In this document: piece after piece, positions 43,617 through 52,235 of the stretch
Layout: each line of letters opens with the position of its first letter
Position numbering within the stretch: position 1 is the stretch's first letter
Source: Paraburkholderia graminis C4D1M
GTDB taxonomy: Bacteria > Pseudomonadota > Gammaproteobacteria > Burkholderiales > Burkholderiaceae
Length of the DNA stretch: 64,000 bases
Direction of reading: 5' to 3'
Assembly: GCF_000172415.1 (NCBI RefSeq)
Contig: NZ_ABLD01000019.1
Span: 62,001 to 126,000 of the forward strand
Program-made: the position numbers and the translations under genes
Notes under the pieces: generated by a model
What the model was told of the DNA's origin: nothing
The model's input: the letters and a program-made list of their open reading frames with translations, nothing else
Databases searched by the model: none

Positions 43617-45182
43617 ATGGCGTTTATCAAGAACATGAAGATTGGGCGGCGCCTCGGTGTCGGCTTTGCACTTGTACTGCTGCTAATGACGGCTGTCGGT
43701 TGCATTGGCTTGGTGCAATCGTCCCGGATCTTCGCCGGGACACGCGCCATCTCGGAAGACTGGCTGCCTAGTGTAGAGGCGTTGAGCGAGATCCGGCGCA
43801 GCGCCGATGACGTGCGTCGCATTTCGCTGCGCGAACTGCTTCCGGCAGACGAAAAAGGGATTAGCGAGTTGCACGCACGTCGCGCGGCAGGCGTGATCGG
43901 ATTTGCGGCTGCGATGCAGAACTATAAAAGGTATCTATCCTCTGACGACGAAAGAAGGCTTTACGAAGGGATCGAATCGTCCTGGGCACGTTATCTTGAG
44001 ACGAGCGACCAGATTGAACGGTTGATGGGGTCAGCAGACGCCAATTTGTCCAGCGCCCGTCAGCTTGCGGCCAGCGAAGGAGTTTCGCGCTTTGCGACTA
44101 CTCTGTCGTTCATAGACGCGGACAGTAAGCTTAATCATGAGGGCTCTGTGCGGGAAGTTGAGGCTGCAAATGCGGCGTTCGTTAGCGCGCGCGTATGGAC
44201 ACTCGTCCTCATGATTGCTGCGTTGATCGGGGGTGTCTCGATCGCCTTCCTCATCACCCGGTCTATTACTATTCCACTACAACAGTCCGTGCAATTAGCC
44301 GAACGCGTCGCAAAAGGCGACCTGACATCAACGATACAAGCGGAAGGTGAAGATGAGATCAGCCTACTGCTCGGGTCGCTTGGGCGCATGAACGAAGGTC
44401 TTCGCGAGACGGTAGCGCGGGTGTTTGCTGGCAGCGGGAGCATTGCAATCAGTTCTGCGGAGATCGCGACGGGGAATGCTGACCTGAGCCAGCGTACGGA
44501 AGAGCAGGCGGCCTCCTTGCAACAAACCGCTGCCAGTATGGAACAGCTAGCGGCGACGGTGCGGCGAAATGCAGACGACGCAGGAAAAGGCGATTTGCTC
44601 GCTTCGCAGGCTTGCCAAACCGCGAGCCGCGGCGAGGCGATCGTAGGCCGGGTCGTCGAGACCATGAGCGACATATCGACCAGTTCCGGGAAAGTGACGC
44701 AGATAATTTCGGTGATCGAAGGCATCGCCTTCCAGACAAACATTCTGGCGCTCAACGCCGCAGTCGAGGCCGCGCGCGCTGGCGAGCAGGGAAGAGGATT
44801 TGCTGTAGTGGCCAGCGAGGTGCGTACGCTAGCGCAACGAAGCGCTTCGGCTGCCAAGGAGGTCAAGGACCTGATAACTCAGGCCGTCGCAACGGTCAGC
44901 GATGGCAGCGCCTTGGTCGAAGATACTGGACTCACAATGCGTGAGATTCTGGAATCAGTAGAACGGGTTGCCGAATTAATGAAAAAGATTAGCGCCGCAT
45001 CCGAGGAACAGCATTCGGGAATTGCACAGGCGACCGTTGCCATCTCGCAAATGGACGAGGTGACGCAGCGCAATGCGGCGTTGGTGGAACAGGTTTCGGC
45101 GGCGGCTCAATCAATGGCGGCTCAGTCGCGTTCTTTGCGCGAGGTGGTGTCGGTATTCAAGGTGCCCGATGTCGATAAATAG
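43617..45182 (+). CDS. Methyl-accepting chemotaxis protein
   Basis: A 521-residue transmembrane chemoreceptor. TM1 is LGVGFALVLLLMTAVGCIGLV (about residues 13-33), followed by a four-helix-bundle periplasmic sensor domain, TM2 near VWTLVLMIAALIGGVSIAFL, a HAMP domain (PLQQSVQLAERVAKGDLT) and the signalling domain with hairpin tip IEGIAFQTNILALNAAVEAA. There is no C-terminal NWETF-like tether. The ATG at 43617 gives the usual MxFxxxMKIGRRL start; a GTG at 43557 would add 20 residues. The sensor domain is short and its ligand unknown. An operator of the GTATATAC family upstream suggests its ligand is a substrate of that regulon. Confidence 0.92.
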   Translation: MAFIKNMKIGRRLGVGFALVLLLMTAVGCIGLVQSSRIFAGTRAISEDWLPSVEALSEIRRSADDVRRISLRELLPADEKGISELHARRAAGVIGFAAAMQNYKRYLSSDDERRLYEGIESSWARYLETSDQIERLMGSADANLSSARQLAASEGVSRFATTLSFIDADSKLNHEGSVREVEAANAAFVSARVWTLVLMIAALIGGVSIAFLITRSITIPLQQSVQLAERVAKGDLTSTIQAEGEDEISLLLGSLGRMNEGLRETVARVFAGSGSIAISSAEIATGNADLSQRTEEQAASLQQTAASMEQLAATVRRNADDAGKGDLLASQACQTASRGEAIVGRVVETMSDISTSSGKVTQIISVIEGIAFQTNILALNAAVEAARAGEQGRGFAVVASEVRTLAQRSASAAKEVKDLITQAVATVSDGSALVEDTGLTMREILESVERVAELMKKISAASEEQHSGIAQATVAISQMDEVTQRNAALVEQVSAAAQSMAAQSRSLREVVSVFKVPDVDK

Positions 45183-45420
45183 CCAGACCTATCACGCCGA
45201 GATCCGGCCATCGTGGAGCGGCCGCACAGCTTGTTGCAACGCAGTCGCGGGTCCTGCCGCGACGCGTCAGGTTCGCCGACCGAAAGCCTAGCTCTGGCGT
45301 TAGGTCGGCTAGATGCAACGCAATGGGCAGCGCGGCGAATGGTTGGCCAAAAAAATCGCCACGGGGCTGGCTTGGCGATCACGCAGACTGCTTTGCCCGG
45401 CGGCATGAAACGGACCGGTT

Positions 45421-45456
45421 CTGCCATTTTGGTGTAGAATAGACGCCAAATGGCAG
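45421..45456. promoter_or_regulatory. Inverted-repeat operator of the Xre-RES operon
   Basis: CTGCCATTTTGG (45421-45432) and CCAAATGGCAG (45446-45456) are inverted repeats differing by one inserted T. TAGAAT between them is a likely -10 and the right arm touches the AGGAGG ribosome site. Such repeats are typical binding sites for the antitoxin or antitoxin-toxin complex. Confidence 0.55.
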
Positions 45457-45466
45457 GAGGTGGATC

Positions 45467-45907
45467 ATGAGTTATAGCGGAAGGGTGTCAGCGGACTCGC
45501 TGCTCGGGGGCCGCACTGTGTTCCCGCGTGCTCCCCGATCGGGTCTGGAGTGGGTGGACGTGGTCCGCCATGGGATTTCGTCGCAGGCGCTCGACGCCAT
45601 GCTCAGATCGATCGGCTTATCGCAAGCGGAGTTGGCGCAGGCGCTCGATATTCCCGAGCGGACCTTGGCACGCCGCAAGCGCGAAGGCGTCTTGAGTCGT
45701 GAGGAGTCAGCGAAACTGCTGCGGCTTGCGCGCGTGGTTGCGCGGGCTGCAGAGGTTTTTGACGGTCTCGACCCAGCGCTCGCGTGGCTGAAGACCGCAA
45801 CCTCCGCGCTGGACGGTGCGACGCCGCTTAGCCTCGTGGATACCGACATTGGCGCCGACAGTGTGATGGACACGCTCGGACGCATCGAGCATGGCGTGTT
45901 TGCGTGA
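45467..45907 (+). CDS. Xre/MbcA/ParS-type antitoxin
   Basis: A 146-residue type II antitoxin. A helix-turn-helix (LSQAELAQALDIPERTLARRKREGVL) is followed by the C-terminal antitoxin domain (DUF2384-like) with ARVVARAAEVFDGLDPALAWLKT and a conserved tail that plugs the toxin active site. A strong AGGAGG site precedes the ATG. Its stop overlaps the toxin start (TGATG), ensuring coupled translation. It probably represses its own promoter through the inverted repeat at 45421-45456. Confidence 0.9.
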   Translation: MSYSGRVSADSLLGGRTVFPRAPRSGLEWVDVVRHGISSQALDAMLRSIGLSQAELAQALDIPERTLARRKREGVLSREESAKLLRLARVVARAAEVFDGLDPALAWLKTATSALDGATPLSLVDTDIGADSVMDTLGRIEHGVFA

Positions 45908-46380
45908 TGCTCACGGTATGGCGGGTAGTCACTGAGCGATATGCAAGCACCGCATTTTCCGGAGAAGGCGCGAGGCTGTACGGTGGCCGGTGGAATCCTA
46001 AGGGCGTCGCTATGGTATATACAGCTCAAACGCAGTCGCTGGCGCTCCTCGAGATGCTGGTTCAAGACTCACCGTTGCGCGCCCGCTATGTGATGATTCC
46101 GGCCAGGTTCCCACAAAGACTCGTGGAACGTATTGATCCCGCCAGCCTGCCCGCCGACTGGCGGGAGATATCAGCGAGGGGCGAACTGCAGCAGATCGGG
46201 AACACATGGTCGCAGATGCGTACTAGTGCCGTGCTGGCGGTTCCCAGTGCAGTCGTCCCGGCTGAAACCAACTATCTGCTCAACCCTAACCATGCCGATT
46301 TCGTTGATGTCGAAATTGGAGCGCGAGAAGAATGGCTGACCGATACGCGGCTGTTGCGACACACTCAGGCGCGGGACTAG
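45907..46380 (+). CDS. RES-domain toxin (NAD-degrading)
   Basis: A 157-residue RES toxin; family members break down cellular NAD by phosphorolysis or hydrolysis and stop growth. Characteristic arginine, tyrosine and glutamate residues appear in GARLYGGRWNPKGVAMVYTA and SLALLEMLVQ, with the later NPNHADF motif. The ATG at 45907 overlaps the antitoxin stop by one base. The pair looks complete and unbroken, so the cell presumably needs the antitoxin. It lies beside a nuclease stump and decayed DNA and probably stabilises the region. Confidence 0.9.
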   Translation: MLTVWRVVTERYASTAFSGEGARLYGGRWNPKGVAMVYTAQTQSLALLEMLVQDSPLRARYVMIPARFPQRLVERIDPASLPADWREISARGELQQIGNTWSQMRTSAVLAVPSAVVPAETNYLLNPNHADFVDVEIGAREEWLTDTRLLRHTQARD

Positions 46381-46679
46381 GCGAGAAGGTGGTCAGCGTA
46401 CAATCTAGCGGTGTCCGTCCTTCCGAGTTGACATAGATTGTGTTGGTCACTAGGCGTAAGCCCGATGCGCCGTTGCGGTTACGCGTTAGCGCCAATCAAT
46501 ACGACATGCAACGATGAGGCGAGCGGCTATGCCGCGTAACGCGCCTTCAAGCTCGATCGATGCTGGCGGTGAATCAGTAGCGGGAATGGATAGCGTCACA
46601 TGTATTTGGTCAGATACCCGTAGGTCCCTGGGCAGCTTTCGTCGCGCTGGGATATCTGCCAGACCAACCGAGAGGAAAC

Positions 46680-46814
46680 ATGACGCGCGTCCGTCGCCTT
46701 CAAGTTCGTAATTTCCGCTCGATACAGACGCTCGATTGGACACCGTCCAACGGCGTAAGGCGAGTTGTGGTTTGCTCCTCGACGCCTTTGCTAACGCCCG
46801 CCATGGGTCGCTAG
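46680..46814 (+). pseudogene. Stump of an OLD-family/AAA ATPase nuclease
   Basis: Behind a good GAGGAAAC ribosome site a frame opens as MTRVRRLQVRNFRSIQTLDW, the normal start of an SMC/RecF-like ATPase of the OLD nuclease kind. The P-loop that should follow is missing; after TPSNGV the reading turns into unrelated residues and stops after 44 codons. It is a truncated gene, probably once part of a defence module. The flanking stretches 46381-46679 and 46815-47073 hold nothing else recognisable except a small CACCCT/AGGGTG hairpin at 46840-46855. Confidence 0.5.
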
Positions 46815-47073
46815 TGAACGCTCATTCAACAACTTAGCTCACCCTCTCAAGGGTGGCGCTCGGGCCCTCGGCGGGCCGCTCCGCGCTCTAAATCGGACGT
46901 GCGCTGCAGCCATCCATCACATCGTCTTCTCAAACGACGTCGGGTCGAAGTGAATCGTAGCGCTGACCGCCAATATCATTGAATGGCCAAGAAAGCACGC
47001 GCTTCGGTCATGGAATCGCAATCTGGACGCCGCTTCATTGGACGTGATACGAAAATGCCGCGATTGATTGCCG

Positions 47074-48708
47074 TTAGTCAACAACCGTTGAGGATTCGCC
47101 TTGTAAGGACATAGGTTGGGGAGCGGTTTCCCAGACATCGACAAGTAAGTAAGTGAGCATTGCGCAGACTGCAGCAACAGCGGCTGCAGCGAACAACACC
47201 GACGAAAAGCCAAGCTCAAAGCTGTTGCGTGCCACATAAATCACTTGATCTGTCACAGCTGGGACGATACTTCCCTCGGTGTCCCCGGCGACAATGTGCG
47301 AGATAACCAGTTCGATGGTCTTCGCATCGAGCTGCGGGAGCCCTTCATTCGCTACGGCCCGTATGAAATGACGTCTTGTCTCGCTCGCCAAGATCGCGCC
47401 AAGGAATGTGATACCGAGTAAGAGTCCAACGAAGCGCAACGTGGCACCAATTCCCGATGCCATTCCACTGCGTTCGGGCGGGATCACTGTCATAGAAACC
47501 TTCGTTGTTTCACCGTTGAGCAGTCCTGCCCCGCAACCAGTGATCAACATTCCCATCCAGAGCAACTTCAGCGAACCACCAAAATGTACCACCAGCGCAG
47601 TACTGAGGTTGCCGCAAGCAACAATGCATAAGCCGATCGTGAGAATGGCCCGCCCTGACATGCTGCGAGCGAGACTCGCCCCGACACGGGGAAGAAGAAA
47701 TAAGGGGAGCGCGAAAGGCATCATGGTAACTCCAGCCAAAGCCGGATTGAAGCCGAAGCTATTCTGCAGGTACAAAGGCAGATACGTCATCATGACTTGG
47801 GCCGCTGACGCAAATCCAAGCATGGCAATACTGCTGCCCAAGAACGTCCGCCTGCGAAACAACGAAAAATCAACCATGGGGCGCTTTTGAACCAGTTCTG
47901 CGACCACGAAACAAAACAGCAGTGCAGTCGCGACGGACAGCTTGCCGAGAGTTAGCCTGCTGGGCCAGCCGTCAACGTTGGCGTTTATCAGCCCCCAAAC
48001 CAAATAAAACAGTCCGCCTCCGAGAAACGTTATCCCCGCCAGATCCAACTTTCGCGAGTGCGGGTCGCGTGATTCGTCGACTGACGAGAATCCGACGGCG
48101 ATCAGCGCGGCCCCAGCAGGAACGTTGACTAGGAACGCCCATCGCCAGCCGACGGTAGACGTGATAAAGCCGCCAATTAGAGGGCCTATCGCTACAGCTA
48201 CTCCGACGAGCGTTCCCCAAAATGCGAAAGCTCGAGCCCTCTCGGCGCCGCGAAAAGTATGACCCAACACTGCCAGAGCGGCACTGAGCTGGATTGCCGA
48301 TCCAACACCTTGCAGCCCACGTGAGGCATCTAGAATGGTTGAATTGGGCGCCAAGCCGCAAACAAGGGACGCAGCCGTAAAGAGCAACATGCCCGTCAGT
48401 AACAAACGGCGCCGTCCGAATCGGTCAGCGAGCGCTCCCGCAGGCATGAGGAACGCCGCAAACGGCAAAATGTATGCGCTGACGACCCACTCGATGTCTG
48501 TAAAGCTAGCGTTAAGATCTTTAGCTATCGTCGATAGCGATACCGCGACAATATTGGAATCCAGCATGATCATAAAAGATACGCCAGATGTGCAAAGCAG
48601 AACTCGAGCATTTCGCGTCGACAACCAGTGCCTCAGTCCTGCGCGGCGAGCGCTATTCAGCGGGTCTTTTTTGGCGGAATCGCCGAGAGCAGGTGATCTT
48701 TCATCCAT
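47074..48708 (-). CDS. DHA2-family MFS drug/metabolite exporter
   Basis: A 544-residue major-facilitator protein with about 14 membrane helices, as in EmrB/QacA. Motif A is AGALADRFGRRRLLL, the start LLCTSGVSFMIMLDSNIVAVSLSTIA carries the family aspartate, and motif C-like GPLIGGFITSTVGWRWAFLVN is present. It would export toxic organic compounds by proton antiport. No membrane-fusion partner is adjacent. Four copies of a GCTGAT hexamer lie 44-67 bp upstream of its start and could affect expression. Confidence 0.9.
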   Translation of the reverse strand: MDERSPALGDSAKKDPLNSARRAGLRHWLSTRNARVLLCTSGVSFMIMLDSNIVAVSLSTIAKDLNASFTDIEWVVSAYILPFAAFLMPAGALADRFGRRRLLLTGMLLFTAASLVCGLAPNSTILDASRGLQGVGSAIQLSAALAVLGHTFRGAERARAFAFWGTLVGVAVAIGPLIGGFITSTVGWRWAFLVNVPAGAALIAVGFSSVDESRDPHSRKLDLAGITFLGGGLFYLVWGLINANVDGWPSRLTLGKLSVATALLFCFVVAELVQKRPMVDFSLFRRRTFLGSSIAMLGFASAAQVMMTYLPLYLQNSFGFNPALAGVTMMPFALPLFLLPRVGASLARSMSGRAILTIGLCIVACGNLSTALVVHFGGSLKLLWMGMLITGCGAGLLNGETTKVSMTVIPPERSGMASGIGATLRFVGLLLGITFLGAILASETRRHFIRAVANEGLPQLDAKTIELVISHIVAGDTEGSIVPAVTDQVIYVARNSFELGFSSVLFAAAAVAAVCAMLTYLLVDVWETAPQPMSLQGESSTVVD

Positions 48709-48751
48709 ATGAGGTGCTCCAATCCCGACTTATAGACGCCTCCGAACCGCT

Positions 48752-48775
48752 GCTGATGCTGATGCTGATGCTGAT
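48752..48775 (+). repeat. Tandem hexamer GCTGAT, four copies
   Basis: Four perfect copies of GCTGAT, with partial copies at both ends, just upstream of the DHA2 exporter (which reads away on the minus strand). Copy-number change by slippage would alter promoter or leader spacing. Confidence 0.7.
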
Positions 48776-49257
48776 GAATCAGATCGACGTTCAACGATCA
48801 ACGGCTCCAACCGGTCATCCATTGTTTGCGTCGCCAATGTTCGGCGTATTTGCACATACCGCTAAAGGCGACCCTTGTGCTCGATGTTCAGCGAGTCCCT
48901 GCGAGCTGGAATTCTTATGCAGGCAAGGGACCAGGGATCGACCGAGCCCTCCGTTCGCCCACCCGACAACGTTCATTGCACCGTTGATCGATGAAAACGG
49001 GAAGTCCGTCAATATGAGTTGTCGGCTGCTCCCACACCAGGACTCCGAGCGCTTCATCCTGGAGACCCCTAGCGCCCGCTCACCCAGCGGCGGAAAGGCT
49101 GGACTCCAACGGGCGCGGGAAACATGAAAGTCAACGTAAAGGAAGACCGTGCAATAGTCATTGACGGGGCTTCTGCGGCTACCGTCTTATGCCCGCGTCA
49201 GCGTCGTTTGCCCGGTCGGGTCAACGAGTCGGTGATCCTTTGCTGCTCATGAAGGGG
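48776..49257. other. Intergenic stretch, possible remnant of a sensor domain
   Basis: A plus-strand frame from the ATG at 48776 to the stop ending at 49127 (about 116 codons) reads CARCSASPCELEFLCRQG and later LIDENGKSVNMSCRLLPH, faintly like the cysteine-containing PAS domains of some regulators. There is no clear ribosome site and no downstream effector domain. I do not call it a gene. Confidence 0.25.
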
Positions 49258-50445
49258 TCAAAGAAGTTCGACCGCAAGCGCAATACCTTGGCCACCCCCA
49301 ATGCACAGCGTGACGATGCCACGCTTCAAGCCATCGCGCATTAAGGAGTGAAGCAGGCGGGTCGTGAGTACAGCGCCCGTTGCGCCGATCGCGTGACCAT
49401 GTGCGATCGCGCCACCATCCACGTTGACTATTTCGTCTGGCAGACCAATCTGTTTCATGACGGCTAGCGGGACAGCGGCGAAAGCCTCATTGATTTCGAC
49501 TCGATCGACATCCGTCAGGCGCCATCCCGCGCGCTCAAGCAACAGCCCGACTGCGGGAGCAGGCGCGATACCAAAGATGCCCGGCTCGACCGCAGATACT
49601 GCAAATGCAACCAGCTTCGCTGCAGGCTCAAGATTGTTCTTGTCAGCGAAGGCCCGGGTAGAGACGAGCATGCCCGCCGCGCCGGAGTTCAGACCTGGCG
49701 CGTTGCCTGCCGTAATGGTGCCGTCCGGCCTGAAGGCTGGCCGCAATTTCGAGAGGGTCTCGAACGTCGAATCGGGGCGGGGCTGTTCGTCGACAGAAAA
49801 CTCGACGAGTCGTTTCCCGAGGGATATCTCAAGGGGGACGATCTCATTTTTGAATTTTCCTTCTGCCTGGGCATTCGAAAAGCGGGTCTGCGAACGTTCT
49901 GCCCAACGATCCTGCGCCTCCCGGCTGATACGGTATTCCTTGACCAGATCTTCAGTGTGCCACCCGGAATGCTCGTTTGAAAACGCATCGTTCAGGCCAT
50001 CGCGCAGCATGCTATCAATGATCAACGTATTCCCCATGCGGCTGCCCCATCGGCCGTCAGGGAAGAGATAGGGCGCTCTGTCCATGTTCTCCATCCCCCC
50101 GGCAATCACAGCCGCGGCTGTGCCAAGGGCCACTTCCTGAGCGGCTGTTACGATGGCCTGCGCACCAGAGCCGCATACGCGGTTGACCGTGAGGGCGGGG
50201 GAAGACACCGGAAGGCCGCCTTTAATAGATGCCTGGCGCGCCGGATTCATGCCGTTACCAGCCTGAATTACGTTGCCGAGGACGGCAGAGTCCACCTTCG
50301 AAGCGGGCAACCCGGTTCGACGAAGGACCTCCTTCACCACTGAGGCACCCAAGTCGGTGGCGGGTACGCCCTTCAGAGAGCCGTTGAACGCGCCAATCGC
50401 CGTGCGAACCGGTGCGGTCAATACAATTTCCGTGTCTTTGAACAT
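49258..50445 (-). CDS. Acetyl-CoA acetyltransferase (thiolase, PhaA/AtoB type)
   Basis: A 395-residue biosynthetic-type thiolase that condenses two acetyl-CoA or cleaves acetoacetyl-CoA. The nucleophile is Cys91 in TVNRVCGSGAQAI; the base histidine is in IAHGHAIGATGA (HGHAIG rather than the usual GHPIG) and the second cysteine in TLCIGGGQG. It lies near the BKACE gene, whose product releases acetoacetate, so it may process the acetoacetyl-CoA formed from it. That would need a CoA-transferase, which could be one of the CaiB-type enzymes. It is followed on the same strand, upstream, by a ketopantoate-reductase-like gene. Confidence 0.92.
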   Translation of the reverse strand: MFKDTEIVLTAPVRTAIGAFNGSLKGVPATDLGASVVKEVLRRTGLPASKVDSAVLGNVIQAGNGMNPARQASIKGGLPVSSPALTVNRVCGSGAQAIVTAAQEVALGTAAAVIAGGMENMDRAPYLFPDGRWGSRMGNTLIIDSMLRDGLNDAFSNEHSGWHTEDLVKEYRISREAQDRWAERSQTRFSNAQAEGKFKNEIVPLEISLGKRLVEFSVDEQPRPDSTFETLSKLRPAFRPDGTITAGNAPGLNSGAAGMLVSTRAFADKNNLEPAAKLVAFAVSAVEPGIFGIAPAPAVGLLLERAGWRLTDVDRVEINEAFAAVPLAVMKQIGLPDEIVNVDGGAIAHGHAIGATGAVLTTRLLHSLMRDGLKRGIVTLCIGGGQGIALAVELL

Positions 50446-50547
50446 ATCATTTCTCCGTGTGCTGCATATCTGCGCTGACAGCGACGCACGCTCTTGCGTG
50501 CGTCAAACCTATTGGAGGCGTGGAACGGACTGCATCGTCGCGCCGAT

Positions 50548-51474
50548 TTACGATGCGGTACGCTGAAGTCCGTATGCCTGAAGGTGCGAATAAGCGACGT
50601 CTAGATAAGGGGTGTCGATCGAGTGCTGCTTTGCGCGCTGGATCATATCGCCAACGATGGCGTCTGCCTCAATCTGCTGCGCCCCAATGTCAATATCGCG
50701 CATCATCGAAGCCGCCCACGCTGAGTCGGGATCAAGCAGAGAACTTTCTAAGCTGCAGACAGCGGCATCCTCAAGCGCAAATCCCGATCTGCGTGCAACT
50801 TGCTGGCATTCGCTGATCAACGCCCGAATCAGGTGCTCGCCCCTGGCCGTATGCATGATTTGGCCGATCGTCGCGCGCATCAGACAAGTCGCTGCGGCGC
50901 CTGCGCAAACCATGACCCACTTTTCCCAAAGCTGGGCTTCAATCCGTTCGGACAGCGTGCGATCCCCCGCGGTCCGAGAAAAACATTCGAAGATCTTCCG
51001 GGCCGCATCCGTCTGGACCGGATCGCGCGGCCCGATAATCAACTTGTCGAAAGGACTCAGATGAGCGATATCACCATTCGGCAACAACTTTGTGGCGATG
51101 TAGGCGATACCACCAAGCACGCGGTGACGACCGAAGTGGCGGTCGAGGGCGTCGTAAGTCGCAAGTCCGTTAAGCAAGGGAAGGATGACAGAGTTTTCTG
51201 CAACGGCGGGCGCAATGGAGGCAATAGCCGACTTGAGGTCGTAGGCCTTGCAGGTGAGAAGCACTAGGTCATACCGGGCGTCTACATCCTCTGCGAGTAC
51301 AGTTTTGACGTTTGACAGGGTGTCACCGGAGACACTTTTCACGGCAATCCCGTTGGCCTGTAGGACCTCCTGGCGCTTGGGCCTGACGAGGAAGGTCACA
51401 TCGGCTCCTGCCTCTAAAAGCCGAGCACCGTAATATCCACCCAGCGCGCCTGCTCCCAGCACTAGAATTCGCAT
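50548..51474 (-). CDS. 2-dehydropantoate 2-reductase-like (ApbA/PanE family)
   Basis: A 308-residue NADPH oxidoreductase of the ketopantoate reductase family. Seen are the Rossmann start MRILVLGAGALGGYYGARLLEAG, LLTCKAYDL and the catalytic-lysine helix WEKWVMVCAGAAATCLMRA. Many catabolic loci use such enzymes on other 2-keto acids, so a pantothenate role should not be assumed. The start at 51474 gives the Rossmann motif at the very N-terminus; 24 more codons are open upstream. It is 102 bp before the thiolase on the same strand. Confidence 0.85.
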   Translation of the reverse strand: MRILVLGAGALGGYYGARLLEAGADVTFLVRPKRQEVLQANGIAVKSVSGDTLSNVKTVLAEDVDARYDLVLLTCKAYDLKSAIASIAPAVAENSVILPLLNGLATYDALDRHFGRHRVLGGIAYIATKLLPNGDIAHLSPFDKLIIGPRDPVQTDAARKIFECFSRTAGDRTLSERIEAQLWEKWVMVCAGAAATCLMRATIGQIMHTARGEHLIRALISECQQVARRSGFALEDAAVCSLESSLLDPDSAWAASMMRDIDIGAQQIEADAIVGDMIQRAKQHSIDTPYLDVAYSHLQAYGLQRTAS

Positions 51475-51586
51475 CTCATCACCATCGTGAAGACATTGGC
51501 AATCGCGCGGGTTAATCGCGCGCTCGCGAGGAATAACACCCGCCATTTCACCTTCCGATGGCGGATAGAGGTGCGTCAGAAACCGT

Positions 51587-52168
51587 TTATTGAAGCACTG
51601 CGTTGCAAAGTTTCGCGAGGCGCTCGTCGAGTGACCGACCCTGTACGTCGATTGCAGCGCTGTGGTACTGACTCAACAGAGTCGACGGCTTATCGTACTC
51701 GATGGTCGTGCCGCCCTGAGAGTTTTCATAGACCATGATGCGCAATGGTGCATATAGACCGGCACCCATGTTCTGACTTGTCATCTCCACGGCCGTCAAA
51801 ATGTTGCCGGTAAAGTACTCAGTTCCACGTTTTTGAACACCCTTAAGCGCCAACCAGTTGGTGAAGGAGCCTGTGTAATGGATCATCAGGCCGTATTTTC
51901 CCGCCGCCTTCTGGAGTTCGGTCTGAAGTTCATCTGTACGCTTCTCCTTTGCCATTTTCCGATAGCGGTCATCGAGCTTCTCGAGACTGCCCTCAATGTC
52001 CGCAATCACCGCCGGGTAAGGCTTGCTCGAAGAGACAGTCACGTGTTGCACGACCATCGACGTTTCCGAAACGTCCACGGTTGCCGCGTGGGCGGACATG
52101 CTCGCGAAGAAGGATGCAGACAGGCAAAGGGTGGCCAATCGGCGCGCGACGTTGACGGTTGACTGCAT
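51587..52168 (-). CDS. Exported DUF302 protein
   Basis: A 193-residue protein with a signal peptide (LATLCLSASFFASMSAHA, likely cleaved after AHA) and a DUF302 domain: YFTGNILTAVEMTSQN, AGLYAPLRIMVYEN, IEYDKPSTLLSQY. It is a periplasmic relative of the cytoplasmic DUF302 protein at 24162. It lies 67 bp after the BKACE gene on the same strand and may share its transcript. Both DUF302 genes thus accompany catabolic enzymes, but no function is established. Confidence 0.82.
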   Translation of the reverse strand: MQSTVNVARRLATLCLSASFFASMSAHAATVDVSETSMVVQHVTVSSSKPYPAVIADIEGSLEKLDDRYRKMAKEKRTDELQTELQKAAGKYGLMIHYTGSFTNWLALKGVQKRGTEYFTGNILTAVEMTSQNMGAGLYAPLRIMVYENSQGGTTIEYDKPSTLLSQYHSAAIDVQGRSLDERLAKLCNAVLQ

Positions 52169-52235
52169 GATAAATATCTCCTTACTGATGATGGTTCGAG
52201 TACCTAATTTTTTTACGCGACAGGCGATGCTTTGC

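Noticed and set aside
46013..46024. GGTATATACAGC inside the RES toxin gene as a member of the operator family
   Set aside because: It is within coding sequence, lacks the flanking CG arms of the palindrome and has no promoter boxes around it.
46840..46900. GC-rich hairpins after the nuclease stump as an integron attC site
   Set aside because: No core sites of the attC type and no integrase nearby.
48588..49127. A 179-codon plus-strand frame overlapping the start of the DHA2 exporter
   Set aside because: Its first third is antisense to the exporter and contains the GCTGAT repeat; only a faint PAS-like resemblance remains downstream.
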